Source: Actinomadura sp. J1-007
GTDB lineage: Bacteria > Actinomycetota > Actinomycetes > Streptosporangiales > Streptosporangiaceae
Direction of reading: 5' to 3'
DNA: 64,000 nt
Assembly: GCF_009793335.1 (NCBI RefSeq)
Contig: NZ_WING01000001.1
Coordinates: 5,146,001-5,210,000, forward strand
Part shown: in pieces, positions 33,367-43,700 of the stretch
Layout of the letters: every line of letters begins with the position of its first letter
How positions within the stretch are numbered: position 1 is the first letter of the stretch
Program-made: the position numbers and the translations under genes
The notes under the pieces: generated by a model
Databases searched by the model: none
The model's input: only the letters and a program-made list of their open reading frames with translations
Told to the model about the DNA's origin: nothing

Positions 33367-34770
33367 TCAGGACGCCTGGGACGAAGGGGTCCTGCCGAGG
33401 CCCAGGTGCGGGCTGGTGACGAGGTACAGGCCGTCCACGGCGTTCTCCGGCGCGAACGGCGACTGCTTCATCTCGTGCACGCGGTTGAGGTTGTTGAGGG
33501 GGTTCGGGTCGCCGCTCTCCGCGCCGCGGAGGTGGTCCTGGACGAGGCGGTAGGCGTTCTCCGCGTCGTCCATGTCGGCGATGCCGGTGATGATGCGGTC
33601 GAACGCGGCCTGGAGGTGCAGGTTGTCGCGCTCGCCGCTGGTGAGCTTCTGCGCGTTGTAGAAGTGGTACTCCTTGCCGCGGTAGCTCTCGTAGAACACC
33701 GAGACGAGGATGAGGAGCCGCTCGTACGCGTGCCGGTAGACGGTCTCGTAGAAGCGGCCCGCGTCCTCCTCGGCCACCTCGCCGCGCAGGACGCTCGCGA
33801 GCGACGCCGCGCCGAGCATGGCGCTGTAGGTGGCGAGGTGCACGCCGGTGGACAGCAGCGGGTCGAGGAAGCACGCCGCGTCGCCCGCCAGCAGGTAGCC
33901 GGGGCCGGTGAAGCGCTCGGCGACGTAGGAGTAGTCCTGCTCGGTCTTCATGCCCGTGACCTGCTCGGCGCCGTCGAGCATCTCCAGGACGGTCGGGCAC
34001 TGCGCGAGCGCCTCGTCGTACACGGCCTGGATGTCGCCGAGCCGGTTGCGGCCCTCGTTGAACAGGTCGCGGCCGGTGACCAGGCCGACGCTGGTCGTCC
34101 CGTCGTGCAGCGGGATCGCCCAGAACCACCCGCTCGGCGTCGAGCAGACGGCGATCGCCCCGTCCGGGCCCTTGCCGAGGGGTTTGGCGTCCTTCCAGTA
34201 CGCCCATGTGGCGACATTACGGAACACGTCGTGGAAGCGCCGGTTCTTCAGGTAGCGGGTGGCCATCACGCCGCCGCGGCCGGAGCAGTCGATCACGTGC
34301 CCGAACGCGATGCGCCCGCGCCGGGAGGGGTCCTTGGCGTCCTGCCAGGACGCCGCGACGGCCCGTTCCCCGTCGAACTCGATCTCGCGGACGCCGACGC
34401 CCTCGACCACCTCGACGCCCAGTTCCCGCGCGTGGTCGAGCAGGATCTGGTCGAACTCGCTGCGGACGACCTGCCAGGCGTTGACGTTGTCGGAGCCCTG
34501 GTCGGAGAAGCGGACCTCCCACTCCTCGGGGCCCCACTGGAAGTACGCGCCGCCCTTGGAGCGGAAGCCGTGCGCGACGACCTTGTCCCAGACGCCGAGC
34601 ATCTCGAAGATCGGGCGGCAGGACGGGAGGATGGACTCGCCGATGTGGTAGCGGGGGAAGCGGTCGCGTTCGAGCAGGGTCACCTGGAACCCCTCGCGGG
34701 CCAGCAGGCCGGCCGCGGTGGAGCCCGCCGGGCCGCCGCCGATGATCAGGATCTGGGTCGATTCACGCAT
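33367..34770 (-). CDS. FADH2-dependent halogenase
   Basis: I take ATG 34770; the upstream frame is low-complexity. 467 aa. GGGPAGST (11-18) binds FAD, Lys72 in GFRSKGGAYFQWG matches the conserved halogenase lysine, and WFWAIP (215-220) is the diagnostic WxWxIP motif. AGDAACFLDPLLSTGVHLATYSAMLGA completes the FAD site. The sequence resembles halogenases acting on phenolic or carrier-bound substrates rather than tryptophan halogenases. It needs a flavin reductase, which is not seen here. The product of this cluster is therefore probably chlorinated or brominated on the aromatic ring. Confidence 0.88.
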   Translation of the reverse strand: MRESTQILIIGGGPAGSTAAGLLAREGFQVTLLERDRFPRYHIGESILPSCRPIFEMLGVWDKVVAHGFRSKGGAYFQWGPEEWEVRFSDQGSDNVNAWQVVRSEFDQILLDHARELGVEVVEGVGVREIEFDGERAVAASWQDAKDPSRRGRIAFGHVIDCSGRGGVMATRYLKNRRFHDVFRNVATWAYWKDAKPLGKGPDGAIAVCSTPSGWFWAIPLHDGTTSVGLVTGRDLFNEGRNRLGDIQAVYDEALAQCPTVLEMLDGAEQVTGMKTEQDYSYVAERFTGPGYLLAGDAACFLDPLLSTGVHLATYSAMLGAASLASVLRGEVAEEDAGRFYETVYRHAYERLLILVSVFYESYRGKEYHFYNAQKLTSGERDNLHLQAAFDRIITGIADMDDAENAYRLVQDHLRGAESGDPNPLNNLNRVHEMKQSPFAPENAVDGLYLVTSPHLGLGRTPSSQAS

Positions 34771-34801
34771 GCCCGCAGCGTCGGCGGCGGGGGTGGAAGC
34801 T

Positions 34802-34842
34802 CGCTCGTGCCCCGAGCGATCCCGCTCAAGCCGCGCTTGAGC
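34802..34842. promoter_or_regulatory. Tandem palindromic operators upstream of the halogenase (site C)
   Basis: Two inverted repeats with 5-nt spacers, side by side: CGCTCG-TGCCC-CGAGCG (34802-34818) and GCTCAAG-CCGCG-CTTGAGC (34824-34842). They lie about 32 nt upstream of the halogenase start, where a repressor would act. The second matches site A at 12451. Confidence 0.5.
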
Positions 34843-35002
34843 CGGTCGCGGCCCCGCGGGACGCGGCCGAGCGGGTCTCACGGACGAGAAGGGTGACATG
34901 GGCGAATCGTCGGGAAAAGACGGTGCGGAGGAGCCCGATCGTGTACTTTCCGTCGCTTACCCGGCAATGATCACTCCCGAGCGTTCCAAGAGGGGTTCTG
35001 GC

Positions 35003-38000
35003 ATGTCATCGTGGGCCGAGCGGCTCGAAACGGCGACCGGAAAGTGGCGCGGCGGCGACCTGGACGGCGCCGCCGCGGAGCTGCGGGAGATCGTGGTCTC
35101 CGGCGATGACGCGATCGTCCCCGAGGCGTCGCACGCGCTCGGCCGCCTGCTGGAGGAGCGCGACGACCTGGACGGCGCCCGCGCCGCGCACCGCTCGGTC
35201 GTCGCGACCGGCCACCCGGTGTTCGCGCCGCGCTCCGCGCTCTGCCTCGGCGCGCTGCTCGTGGACGCCGGCGAGTGGGCGCTCGCGTGCCGCCCGCTGC
35301 GGACCGCCGCCGCCGGCGCCGACGCGGTGACCGCCACGATGGCCGACGTCATGCTCGTCCGGGTGCTCGGCGCGCTCGGCGACCCCGACGGGGCCGCCGC
35401 GGCGCTGGACCGGGCCAGGCGGTCCGAGCTGCCGCAGATCGCCGGGCTGACCGAGGGCCTGGCCGTGCCCCGCCCGCCGGACGACGGCGGCGAGCGCGAG
35501 CGCGAGGCGTGGGACGCCTACGAAGCCGTCACCGGCCTGCTCGACGAGGACGAGTCCGACGACGGCCCGAACGCCCACGACGAGGTGGTCCTCACCGGGC
35601 TGAACCGGATGCTCGCGCACGGCATCCCCGCGCTGTGCTCGCGCGCCGCGTTCCGGCTCTACCCGATCTACGCCGAGCGCGGCGAGTTCGCCGAGTGCCG
35701 CCGCGTCTGCGAGCACGCGATCGCGGTCGGCGACCCGGCCGAGCGCGGGATGGCCGAGAAGCTGCTCGGCGCGGCGCTGTTCGACCTCGGTGAGCACGCC
35801 GAGGCGCGCGAGGCGTACCGGCGGGCCGCCGAGGACCACCGGCCGGAGGTGCGGCTGGACGCGCTCGTCCAGGAGGCCAAGTTCACCCACCGGCTCGGTG
35901 ACGAGCGGGAGGCGCACGCGATCCTGCGGCGGGTCGTGGAGTCGGGCCACCCGCGCTTCGCCGCCGAGGCGCGGGCGTGCCTCGGGCAGCTCCACTCCGA
36001 GGCGGGACGGGTGGACGACGCGCTCGCGTGCTGGCGCGAGGTGCTCGCCGCCGACTGCGACTTCCACCGGGGCGCCGTGCACTTCCTCGGCGTGCTCCTG
36101 CAAGAGCTGCCGGACGGCGACCCCCATCGAGCCGAGGCCCTCGGCCTGCTGCGCCGGGCCGCCGAGCTGGACGACGCGGACGTGGCGTTCCAGGCGACGA
36201 TGACGCTCACCCAGGCCGAGGCCGCCGAGCGCGGACCGGACGAGGCGTACGAGCGCGCCCTGGACGACTGCGACGCCGCCCTCGAACGGATCCGCGACGG
36301 CGAGCCGGACGCGGCCCGCGCGCTGCTGCGCCCGGTGGCCGACGCGGACATCGCCGTCCAGTCGCCGCGCGCCTCGGCGATGCTCGCCGCCCTCGAACTC
36401 GGCGAGGGCGACGCCGAGCAGGCCGCCGAGCTGCTGGAGTACGTCGCGGACGGCCCCGACCTCGTGAACGGCTTCGGCGCCGCCGTCAGCCTCCACCTCC
36501 TCACCGCCGCCGGTCCGCCCGATCCGGCGGGCCCCGCCGGGCCGGAGCCGCACCCGCTGCTCGGCGCGCTCGTCGAGTACCAGCGGCACGGCCGCGAGGC
36601 GGGCGTCGCCCGCTACGAGGAGTGCGCCGCGCACGCCGATCCCGCCGTCGCCGCGCTCGCCAAGAGCATGCTCGCGCAGGTGTGCGTCTCGCTCGGCGCG
36701 CCCCGTTCGCGCGGGGTCGCGCTGCTGGAGGAGGCGGCGGGCGCGGGCGACCCGATGGCGCTGTCGCACGCGGCCGTCCTGTCGTGGGTGCTGCGGGGCG
36801 AGGACGACGCCGACGAGGTGATCGCGCTGCTGCGCCGGGCCCGCGCGGACGGCCTCCCGTCCCTCGCGCCGTGGGTGACGCAGGCGCTCGGCGCGGCGCT
36901 CGAACGGCGCGGCGCGGACGGCGACGAGGACGCGGCGCTGGAGGCGTACGAGGCGGTGGCCGCGTCGGGCCACCCGGGCCTCGGCGCGGAGGCCGAGTCG
37001 TGCGTGCTCGGCGTGCTGGAGGGGCGCGGCGACCTGGCGGGCGCGGCGGCCGTCCACGAACGGATCGCGGCGCGCGGCGACCGGCTCCGGGCGCCGCGCA
37101 GCGCCTGGCTGCTCGGCCTCACCCGCGTCCGCCTGGACGACTTCGACGCCGCGCGCGCCGCGTTCGCGCTGGTCGGCGAGGACCATCCGGAGCTGGCCGA
37201 GGACGGCGCGTTCGCGCGGCGGCTGGTCGCCGCCGACTTCGACGGCGCCGCGTCCGCGCTCGCCGCCGTCCGGGAGCGCGGCGACGACACCCGTTCGGCG
37301 GTGTCCACCTGGCTCGCGCTGGAGGCCGCGCACGCGTGGCGGCGCGCGGGCGCGCACGCCTCCGCCGACGCCGCGCTGTCCCTGGTGGTCGAGGGCGGGC
37401 ACCCCGACCGGGTGCAGGAGGCCGCCGTCCACCTCGGCGCGCTGCGCGGCGACGCGGGCGACCACGCGGGCGCCGCCGAGGCGTGGGAGCGCGCGATGGA
37501 GGGCGGCGACGAGCACCTCGCCGCGCTCGCCGCCAAGGGCGCGGGCGGCGCGCGGTACGCGCTCGGCGACCTCGACGCCTCCGCCGCCGCGTACCGGCGG
37601 GCGCTCGACGCGGCGGACCCCGGCGACGACGGCTACCCCGAACTGCTCGACGAGGTCGTCGGCGTGCTCGTCGCCGCGGGCCGGGGGGACGAGGCACGCG
37701 CCGTCCAGGCCGAGGCGATGGGCGAGGGCCCGCACGTGGACCTGCTCCTCGGCTCGGCGTACGAGCGGCACGGCGACCCCGACGCGGCCGCCGACCGGTA
37801 CCGGGCCGCGATCGCCGCCGGCGGGCCCGGGAACCCCGCGCCCGACTCCGCCGCCATGGCGGGCGTCCTGCTGGCCCGGCTGCACGACGGCCGGGGCGAG
37901 ACCGCGCGCGCCGCCGAGCTCGCCGCCCGCGCCCTCGCCGCGTTCGAACGGCTCGCGGCCGAGGGCGAGCCGGACGCCCCCGAGGGCGCCGCGTCCGCCG

Positions 38001-41000
38001 CGTACGAGCTCGGCGGTTACCTCGCCGCGACCGGCGACGCGGACGGCGCGCGCGAGGCGTTCGGGAAGGCCACCGCGTCGGGCGACCCGGTCGTCCGGCT
38101 CGGCGCGAAGGAACGGCTCGGCGCGGCGACGCCCCGCGAGCGCGCGGTGCTGCGGCTGCACGAGGGCGACCGTCCCGGCGCGCTGGAGATCTTCGCCGCC
38201 GAGTACGGCACGCCCGTGCTCGCCGCGCTGCACGTCGCGCTGTTCGAGGGCGACGCCGGCGCGGCGCGGACCGCGCTGGAGGCGGCGGCGGGCACCGGCG
38301 GCGCCGACCGCTCCCGCGCCATGCTCGTCTCCGCGCTCCTGGAGCGCCTGGACCGGGGGCCGGACGCCGTCCGCGACCTGTACGGGCTGGCGCTGGACTT
38401 CTGCGGCCCCGAGCAGATCGCGGTCGTGTGCGACAACGTCGGCGCGGCGTACGACCTCGCGGGCGACCCCGGCGCCGCCGTCCGCGTGCTGGAGCACGGC
38501 GCCGCCGTCGCCCACCCGTCCGCGCTGGCCTGCCTGCGGCGGCTGCTCGGCGTCCTCGCGCTGACCGGCGACGTCGCCGCGCGGGAGGCCGCCGCCGACC
38601 GCGCCGCCGCGTCCGGCGACCCGGAGACGGTCTCCATCGGCGTGTGGTCGCTCGGCGACCTCGCGCGCGACCGGGGCGACCTGGCGGGCGCGGCGGACGC
38701 CTACCGGCGCGCGATCGGGACCGCCGCCGCCGACTCCGTCCCGTACCTCACCTGCGAGCTCGGCCACGTGCTGCGCCGCCTCGGAGACGACGACGCCGCG
38801 TACCGCGCGATGGAGTCGGTGCTCGGGTCCGGCCACCCGGGCCAGGTGCTGATCGCGGGCACGGCGCTCGGCGGCTGGCTCGCCGAGGACGGACGGCTCG
38901 CGGGCGCGGCCGAGGCGTTCGGCGCCGCCGCCGCGGCGGGCGCCGGGCACCCGGACCCGGCGGACGAGGATCACGGCAACCACCAGGCCGCGCTCGACGG
39001 CCTCGCCGCCGTCGCGGGCCGGGCGGACGGCGCGGGCGACCACGCGGTGGCCGTCCGGGCGCTGCACCTCGCCGCCGCGGGCGGCGTGCCCGGCGACGCC
39101 GTGCGGATCGCGACCGAGTACGGGGCGGAGGCCGCCGGGCGCGGCGACCTCGACGCCGCCCGCGCCTACTACAAGGGCGCCGCCGCGTTCCCGCCGGACG
39201 GCGCGCCGTCCGCGCTGGTGGACCTCGCCGACCTGCTCGCCGCCCACGGCGCGGCGGGCGAGGCCCGCGCCCTGCTGGAACCGCTCGCCGCGTCCGCCGA
39301 CGGCCGCGTCCGCCTGGCCGCGACCACCCGGCTCCTGCCGCTGCTCAAGGCCGCGGGCGAGGACGACCTGGCCCTCCGCCTCGCCGCGCAGGCCGCGGGC
39401 GAGCCCCCCGAGCCCGAACCCGCCGCGCAGCCCGAGCCCGCCGCGCAGCCCGAGCCCGCCGCGCAGCCCGAGCCCGCCGCGCAGCCCGAGCCCGCCGCGC
39501 AGCCCGAGCCCGCCGCGCAGCCTGAGTTCGTCGCGGAGCCCGAGGCCGAACTCGAAGCCGCCGGGACGGCGCCCGCCCCGCTCGCGGCCCCCGTCCCCCG
39601 CCCGCCGAGCCGCCCGCCGAGCCGCAGCCGTCTGCCGAGCCGCAGCCGCCTGCTGAGGACACCGCCGCCGTGCGGGAGATGCTGTTCGCGCTCGCGGAGG
39701 AGCACTTCGGGGACGACGCGCCGGACGAGCTGGACTCCGTCCGCTGGATGCTCGCCAACCAGGCGGGCAAGCCCACCGCGGGCCCGGCCGGACGGCAGGT
39801 CATCCGCTCGGCCCGCAGCATCATGGACGGCGAGCCCGCCAAGGCCCGCGCGATGCTCGAACTCGTCGTCCTGTACGGCGACCCCGCCGAGGTCGCCGCC
39901 GCCTACGACGACATCGGCGACGTGCACGCCTACGTCGAGGACGACATGGACGCCGCCCTCGCCGCGTACCGCGCGGGCGCCGCCGTGGACGACCCCGCCT
40001 CGCTCGCCCCGCTGCGCAGCCTCATGGGCGCGCTGCTGGAGGTCGAGGACTACGACGGCGTCGCCGAGACCGCGCAGCGCGCGGTGACGAGCGGCGACCC
40101 TGAGACGGTGTTCGCGGGGTACTGGCTGTGGGGCGACGCGCGGCGGCACGGCGGCGACTCCGACGCGGCCGTACGGCTGTACCGGCACGCGATCGACGCC
40201 GCGGACGGCGGCGACGACCCCGCCGCCGCCCGCGTCCGCATCGACCTGGCCCGCGCGCTCCGCGACCGCGACCGGCGCGACGAGGCGTCCGCCGAGCTCG
40301 AACGCGCGCTCCGTTCCGACGAGCCCGACGTGCGCCTGCCCGCGGGCAACCTCCTCGGCGCCTGGGCGTTCGAGGACGGCGACCTGGAGGCGGCGGCCGA
40401 GGCGTTCGGCCGCGCGGCCGCCGTCGACGCCGAGGACGAACGCGTGGCCGAGCTGGCGGAGATGGCCGCCAAGAACGTCATCGTCGTCGCCAACAAGGCG
40501 TTCTCCGAGGGCGTGCACCGGATCGCCGTCCGCGCGCTCGCCCTCGCGGCCCGCGCCGGATACCCCGAGGACGCCCTGCGGATGGCCGGGAAGCGCGCCG
40601 CCGAATGCGCCGGGTCCGGTGACCGCGACGCCGCGATGCTCTACGTCGAGGGCGCCGCCGCGTTCCTGGACGACCCCGGCCCGGACCTCCAGATCCAGCT
40701 CGCCGACCTCTACGTCTCCGCCGGGCTTCCCGAACGGGCCCGCGCCGCGTACGAGCGGCTCGCCGACCACCCGGACGCCGAGATCCGCCTCGTCGCCACC
40801 GGACGGCTCGTCCCCCTGCTGCGCGAGGCGGCCGAGACCGAACGCCTCGCCCCGTCCGCCGACCGCACGGCGGAGCAGCCCCTCGACCCGTCCGCCCAGG
40901 CACTGCTCGGCAGCGTGCTCGGCATGTTGCGCAGCGAGCAGGGCGACGAGGAGGGCGCCCTGCGGACCCTGCGCGCCGCCGCCGAGACCGGCGCCCCGGC

Positions 41001-41580
41001 CGCGCTGTTCGCCCTGGGCCAGGAGCTGGTCGAGCAGGGACGCATGGACGAGGCCCGCGACGTCCTGGCCCGGATCCCCGAGGACTCGCGGGTCGGCCGC
41101 CGCACCCTCGTCGTCCTCGGCAACACCCACCACGACAGCGACCCCGCGCGGGCCCGGGACCTGTACCTGCGCGCCCTGGACGGCCCCGGCGAGCCGGACG
41201 CGCACGCCGAGTCGAACGCCAGGATGTACCTCGGCTCGCTCGGCAAGCAGGCCCGCGACTGGCCCGAGGCGCTCCGCTGGTACCAGCGCGTCATCGACGC
41301 GGGCGACGAGCAGGCGGCCCTCGCCGCCGCCCACCTCGGCGAGCTGGCGTACTGGCTCGGCGACCGCGGCTCGGCCATCCGCTTCTACGAGCTGACCCTC
41401 GCCACCGGCACCACGCAGGCCGACCTCGTCGGCGAGGCCGCCTACCGGCTGGGCGAGCTCCGCCACGCCGACGGCGACCTGGCCGAGGCCCGCGCCCACC
41501 TCCAGCGGGCCGCCGACTCCGGCGACGAGTCGTTCGCCGCCGAAGCCAGAGCCCTCCTCTCCAAACTCCGGGCCACCTGA
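35003..41580 (+). CDS. Giant tetratricopeptide-repeat protein, frameshifted as read
   Basis: ATG 35003 follows AAGAGGGG; about 2190 aa once repaired. It is almost wholly helical TPR-like repeats (for example GDLDGAAAELREIVVSGD and EAREAYRRAAEDHRPEVR), with no signal peptide or membrane span. At 39412-39530 a linker of six PAAQPE units is followed by a Pro-rich segment where the frame breaks. Adding one C to the run at 39595-39599 restores PAEPPAEPQPSAEPQPPAED and joins the second TPR block (REMLFALAEEHFGDD ... to ALLSKLRAT). Probably a cytosolic scaffold; no enzymatic domain is visible. Divergent from the halogenase, but unlikely to be a biosynthetic enzyme. Confidence 0.78.
39412..39530 (+). 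repeat. 18-bp tandem repeat encoding six PAAQPE units
   Basis: Unit GAGCCCGCCGCGCAGCCC repeated nearly exactly six times in frame, the last copy diverging (CCTGAGTTCGTC). It forms a Pro/Ala/Glu linker between two TPR blocks and is a slippage-prone site just before the apparent frameshift. Confidence 0.85.
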
Positions 41581-41592
41581 CCGGGGCGGACG

Positions 41593-42933
41593 TCAGGCGG
41601 GGTCGTCCGGGAGCCAGCTTCCGTGGAATCCGGCGGGGACGGCCCTCGGGAGGTCCACGGCGGCCACGGGCGGGCCGGACGGGTCGGACGCGTCCAGGAC
41701 GAGCAGTCGGGAGGCGCTCGCGTCGCGGCGCGTGGTGATGGTGAGCAGCCAGCCGTCGTCCTCGCGCCGCGGGCCCCGCGTCGCGGGGACGAACACCGCC
41801 TCGCCGACGGCGGTGTCCTCCGGCAGGGTGTGCGCGGTGGCGGCTCCGGTGGCGAGGTCGTACTTGACGACGGCGTTCTCCTGCGCGGCGTAGAGGTGGC
41901 GGGCGGGACGGCCCACGCGCGCGTCGTCCAGGGTGGGGAACTCGATGCCGCGGTCGTCGAGCGGCCGCTCGGCGACGGTGCCGGTGGACGGGTCGAGCGT
42001 CCACCGGTACAGGCGCGGCATGGCCGACGGCTCGGAGCCGTCCGCGGGCGAGGTCGAACCGCCCGCCGCGCCCCACAGCGCGGCGAACTCGGCGCGGCCG
42101 TAGCGGACGGCGTCCAGGACGACGCGTCCCGACTCCTCGTGCGCGTTGCCGACGTGGAAGACGTAGCAGGGCTCGATGTCGAACCACTGGACGTCCGCGC
42201 CGTCGTGCCGCATCAGGCCGAGCCGCGCGCCGTACGCGTCGTCCCACTGGTACGGCATCCCCCGGGCCACCAGGTCGGCGTGGAACGTCAGCGGCAGGTC
42301 GAGCCAGACGACGTGGTGCTCGGTGATGGCGAAGTCGTGCATCATCGTGCCGCCCGGCACCTCGATCTCCCGGCTGCGGACGAGCGCGCCGGAGGTGTCG
42401 AGCCGGTGGTAGGTGAGGTACGGCGGCAGCGCGCCGTACCCGAAGAAGTGCAGGTCGCCCGTCACCGGGTCCTGCTTAGGATGCGCCGTCATCGCGGTGG
42501 TGAGGCGGCCCCCGAAGTCCACCGGGCCGACCGTGTCGAGCCCGCGCGTGACCTCGTACGGCAGGCCCGCCTCGACCAGGGCGAGGATGCGCCCCGCGTG
42601 CCCGATGACGTGGGTGTTGGCGCTCACGGCGGCGCGGTCGAGGGTGCCGTCGGGGCGGACGAACGGGTCGCCCGCGAGCTTGCCGGTGCGCACCCAGCGG
42701 TTGCGGTACCACTCGGCGCGGCCGTCGCGCAGGCGGACGCCGTGCAGCATCCCGTGCCCGCCGAACCAGTGCCCGGGGTCCTCGCCGGGCCGCGGGTTCG
42801 GGCCGTTGCGGAAGTAGCGGCCGGTCAGCTCCGGCGGCAGCGCGCCGGTGACGGGCAGGTCGAACGCCTCGGTCTCGTCCGGCACGGGCGCCAGATGGCC
42901 GGACAGGTAGTGCGGCGTCGTCTCGGTGCTCAT
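41593..42933 (-). CDS. Carotenoid cleavage dioxygenase (RPE65 family)
   Basis: ATG 42933; 446 aa. ALPPELTGRYFRNGPNPRP and GHWFGGHGMLHGVRL are the family N-terminal signatures. The four Fe(II)-binding histidines are visible: His151 (MTAHPKQD), His199 (GTMMHDFAITEHH), His260 (CYVFHVGNAHEE) and His437 (GFHGSW). It oxidatively cleaves carotenoid, apocarotenoid or stilbene-like double bonds. Substrate unknown: no carotenoid genes are present here. Divergent from a PadR gene, so probably repressed by it through the direct repeat between them. Convergent with the TPR gene across 12 nt. Confidence 0.9.
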   Translation of the reverse strand: MSTETTPHYLSGHLAPVPDETEAFDLPVTGALPPELTGRYFRNGPNPRPGEDPGHWFGGHGMLHGVRLRDGRAEWYRNRWVRTGKLAGDPFVRPDGTLDRAAVSANTHVIGHAGRILALVEAGLPYEVTRGLDTVGPVDFGGRLTTAMTAHPKQDPVTGDLHFFGYGALPPYLTYHRLDTSGALVRSREIEVPGGTMMHDFAITEHHVVWLDLPLTFHADLVARGMPYQWDDAYGARLGLMRHDGADVQWFDIEPCYVFHVGNAHEESGRVVLDAVRYGRAEFAALWGAAGGSTSPADGSEPSAMPRLYRWTLDPSTGTVAERPLDDRGIEFPTLDDARVGRPARHLYAAQENAVVKYDLATGAATAHTLPEDTAVGEAVFVPATRGPRREDDGWLLTITTRRDASASRLLVLDASDPSGPPVAAVDLPRAVPAGFHGSWLPDDPA

Positions 42934-42956
42934 GGCCCGAGTCTCATGTGTCCACT

Positions 42957-42980
42957 TGGATATGTCAACGTGGATACGTC
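42957..42980. promoter_or_regulatory. Direct repeat TGGATAYGTC, candidate PadR operator
   Basis: Two copies (42957-42966 TGGATATGTC; 42971-42980 TGGATACGTC) spaced 4 nt, between the divergent carotenoid oxygenase and PadR genes. Confidence 0.45.
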
Positions 42981-43020
42981 CAGACTGGACCTCTCCGTTC
43001 GGACAGGTAAGGTCGGGCGC

Positions 43021-43560
43021 ATGCTTCGCTACGCCCTGCTCGGGCTGCTCTCCGAACGGCCCGCCAGCGGGTACGACCTGGCCAAGGCGTTCGAGGGAGA
43101 CCTCGGGCGGTACGCCTGGCAGGCCGGGCACAACCGGATCTATCCCGAGCTGGCCCGGCTCGCCGAGGAGGGCCTGATCGAGCCCGCCGGGGAGGGCGCC
43201 CGCAACCGCCGCGCCTACGCCGTCACCGAGGCGGGCCGCGCCGCCCTGCGCGCGTGGCTGCTCGCCCCCGAGACCGGCGCCGCCGTCCGCAACGAGCCGG
43301 TGCTGCGGCTGTTCCTGCTGTCGGCGCTCGACCCGGACGACGCCCGCACGGTGCTGGAGGAGATCGCCGAACGGGGCGACGAGGAGGTCGAACGGCTCGC
43401 CGGCGTGCTGGCGGAGGACCCGCCGCTCTCCCCGGACGGCCGCCTCCCGTTCGGCTGGCTCGCCGCCGGCTACGGCCTGCGCCAGTACGAGGCCGCCAGC
43501 GCCTGGGCCCGCTGGGCCCTCGGCGAACTCGACAAGACCACCCGCCACCCCGCGCCGTAG
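43021..43560 (+). CDS. PadR-family transcriptional regulator
   Basis: ATG 43021; 179 aa. The N-terminal PadR winged helix is MLRYALLGLLSERPASGYDLAKAFEG ... YPELARLAEEGLIEPAGEGARNRRAYAVTEAGRAAL, followed by a Vir-type C-terminal helical domain (~90-179). Usually a ligand-sensing repressor of a neighbouring gene, here most likely the divergent carotenoid oxygenase. Confidence 0.9.
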   Translation: MLRYALLGLLSERPASGYDLAKAFEGDLGRYAWQAGHNRIYPELARLAEEGLIEPAGEGARNRRAYAVTEAGRAALRAWLLAPETGAAVRNEPVLRLFLLSALDPDDARTVLEEIAERGDEEVERLAGVLAEDPPLSPDGRLPFGWLAAGYGLRQYEAASAWARWALGELDKTTRHPAP

Positions 43561-43667
43561 CCCCGCCGCCCGCGGGTCCCGCACCCGCGCCGCGAACAGC
43601 AGGTGCCTCGGAACGGTGGGCGGCGGGGCAGGAGAGCGCGGGCGGAGGGGGCGAACGGCATGCCGCG

Positions 43668-43696
43668 CCCCGTCCGACCGGGTCGTTCGGACGGGG
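43668..43696. terminator. Hairpin between convergent PadR and PucR genes
   Basis: Ten-bp stem CCCCGTCCGA / TCGGACGGGG with a 9-nt loop, 4 nt before the PucR stop on the minus strand. Confidence 0.65.
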
Positions 43697-43700
43697 CTGG

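Noticed and set aside
4532..34770. Enediyne or type II PKS cluster
   Set aside because: No enediyne PKS cassette genes, no KS-alpha/KS-beta/ACP trio, aromatase or cyclase were found.
35006..39247. Long minus-strand open frame opposite the TPR gene
   Set aside because: Arg/Gly/Val-rich translation without motifs; the plus strand has regular TPR helices.
39412..39530. CRISPR-like spaced repeats
   Set aside because: The 18-bp units are contiguous, without spacers, and encode an in-frame protein linker.
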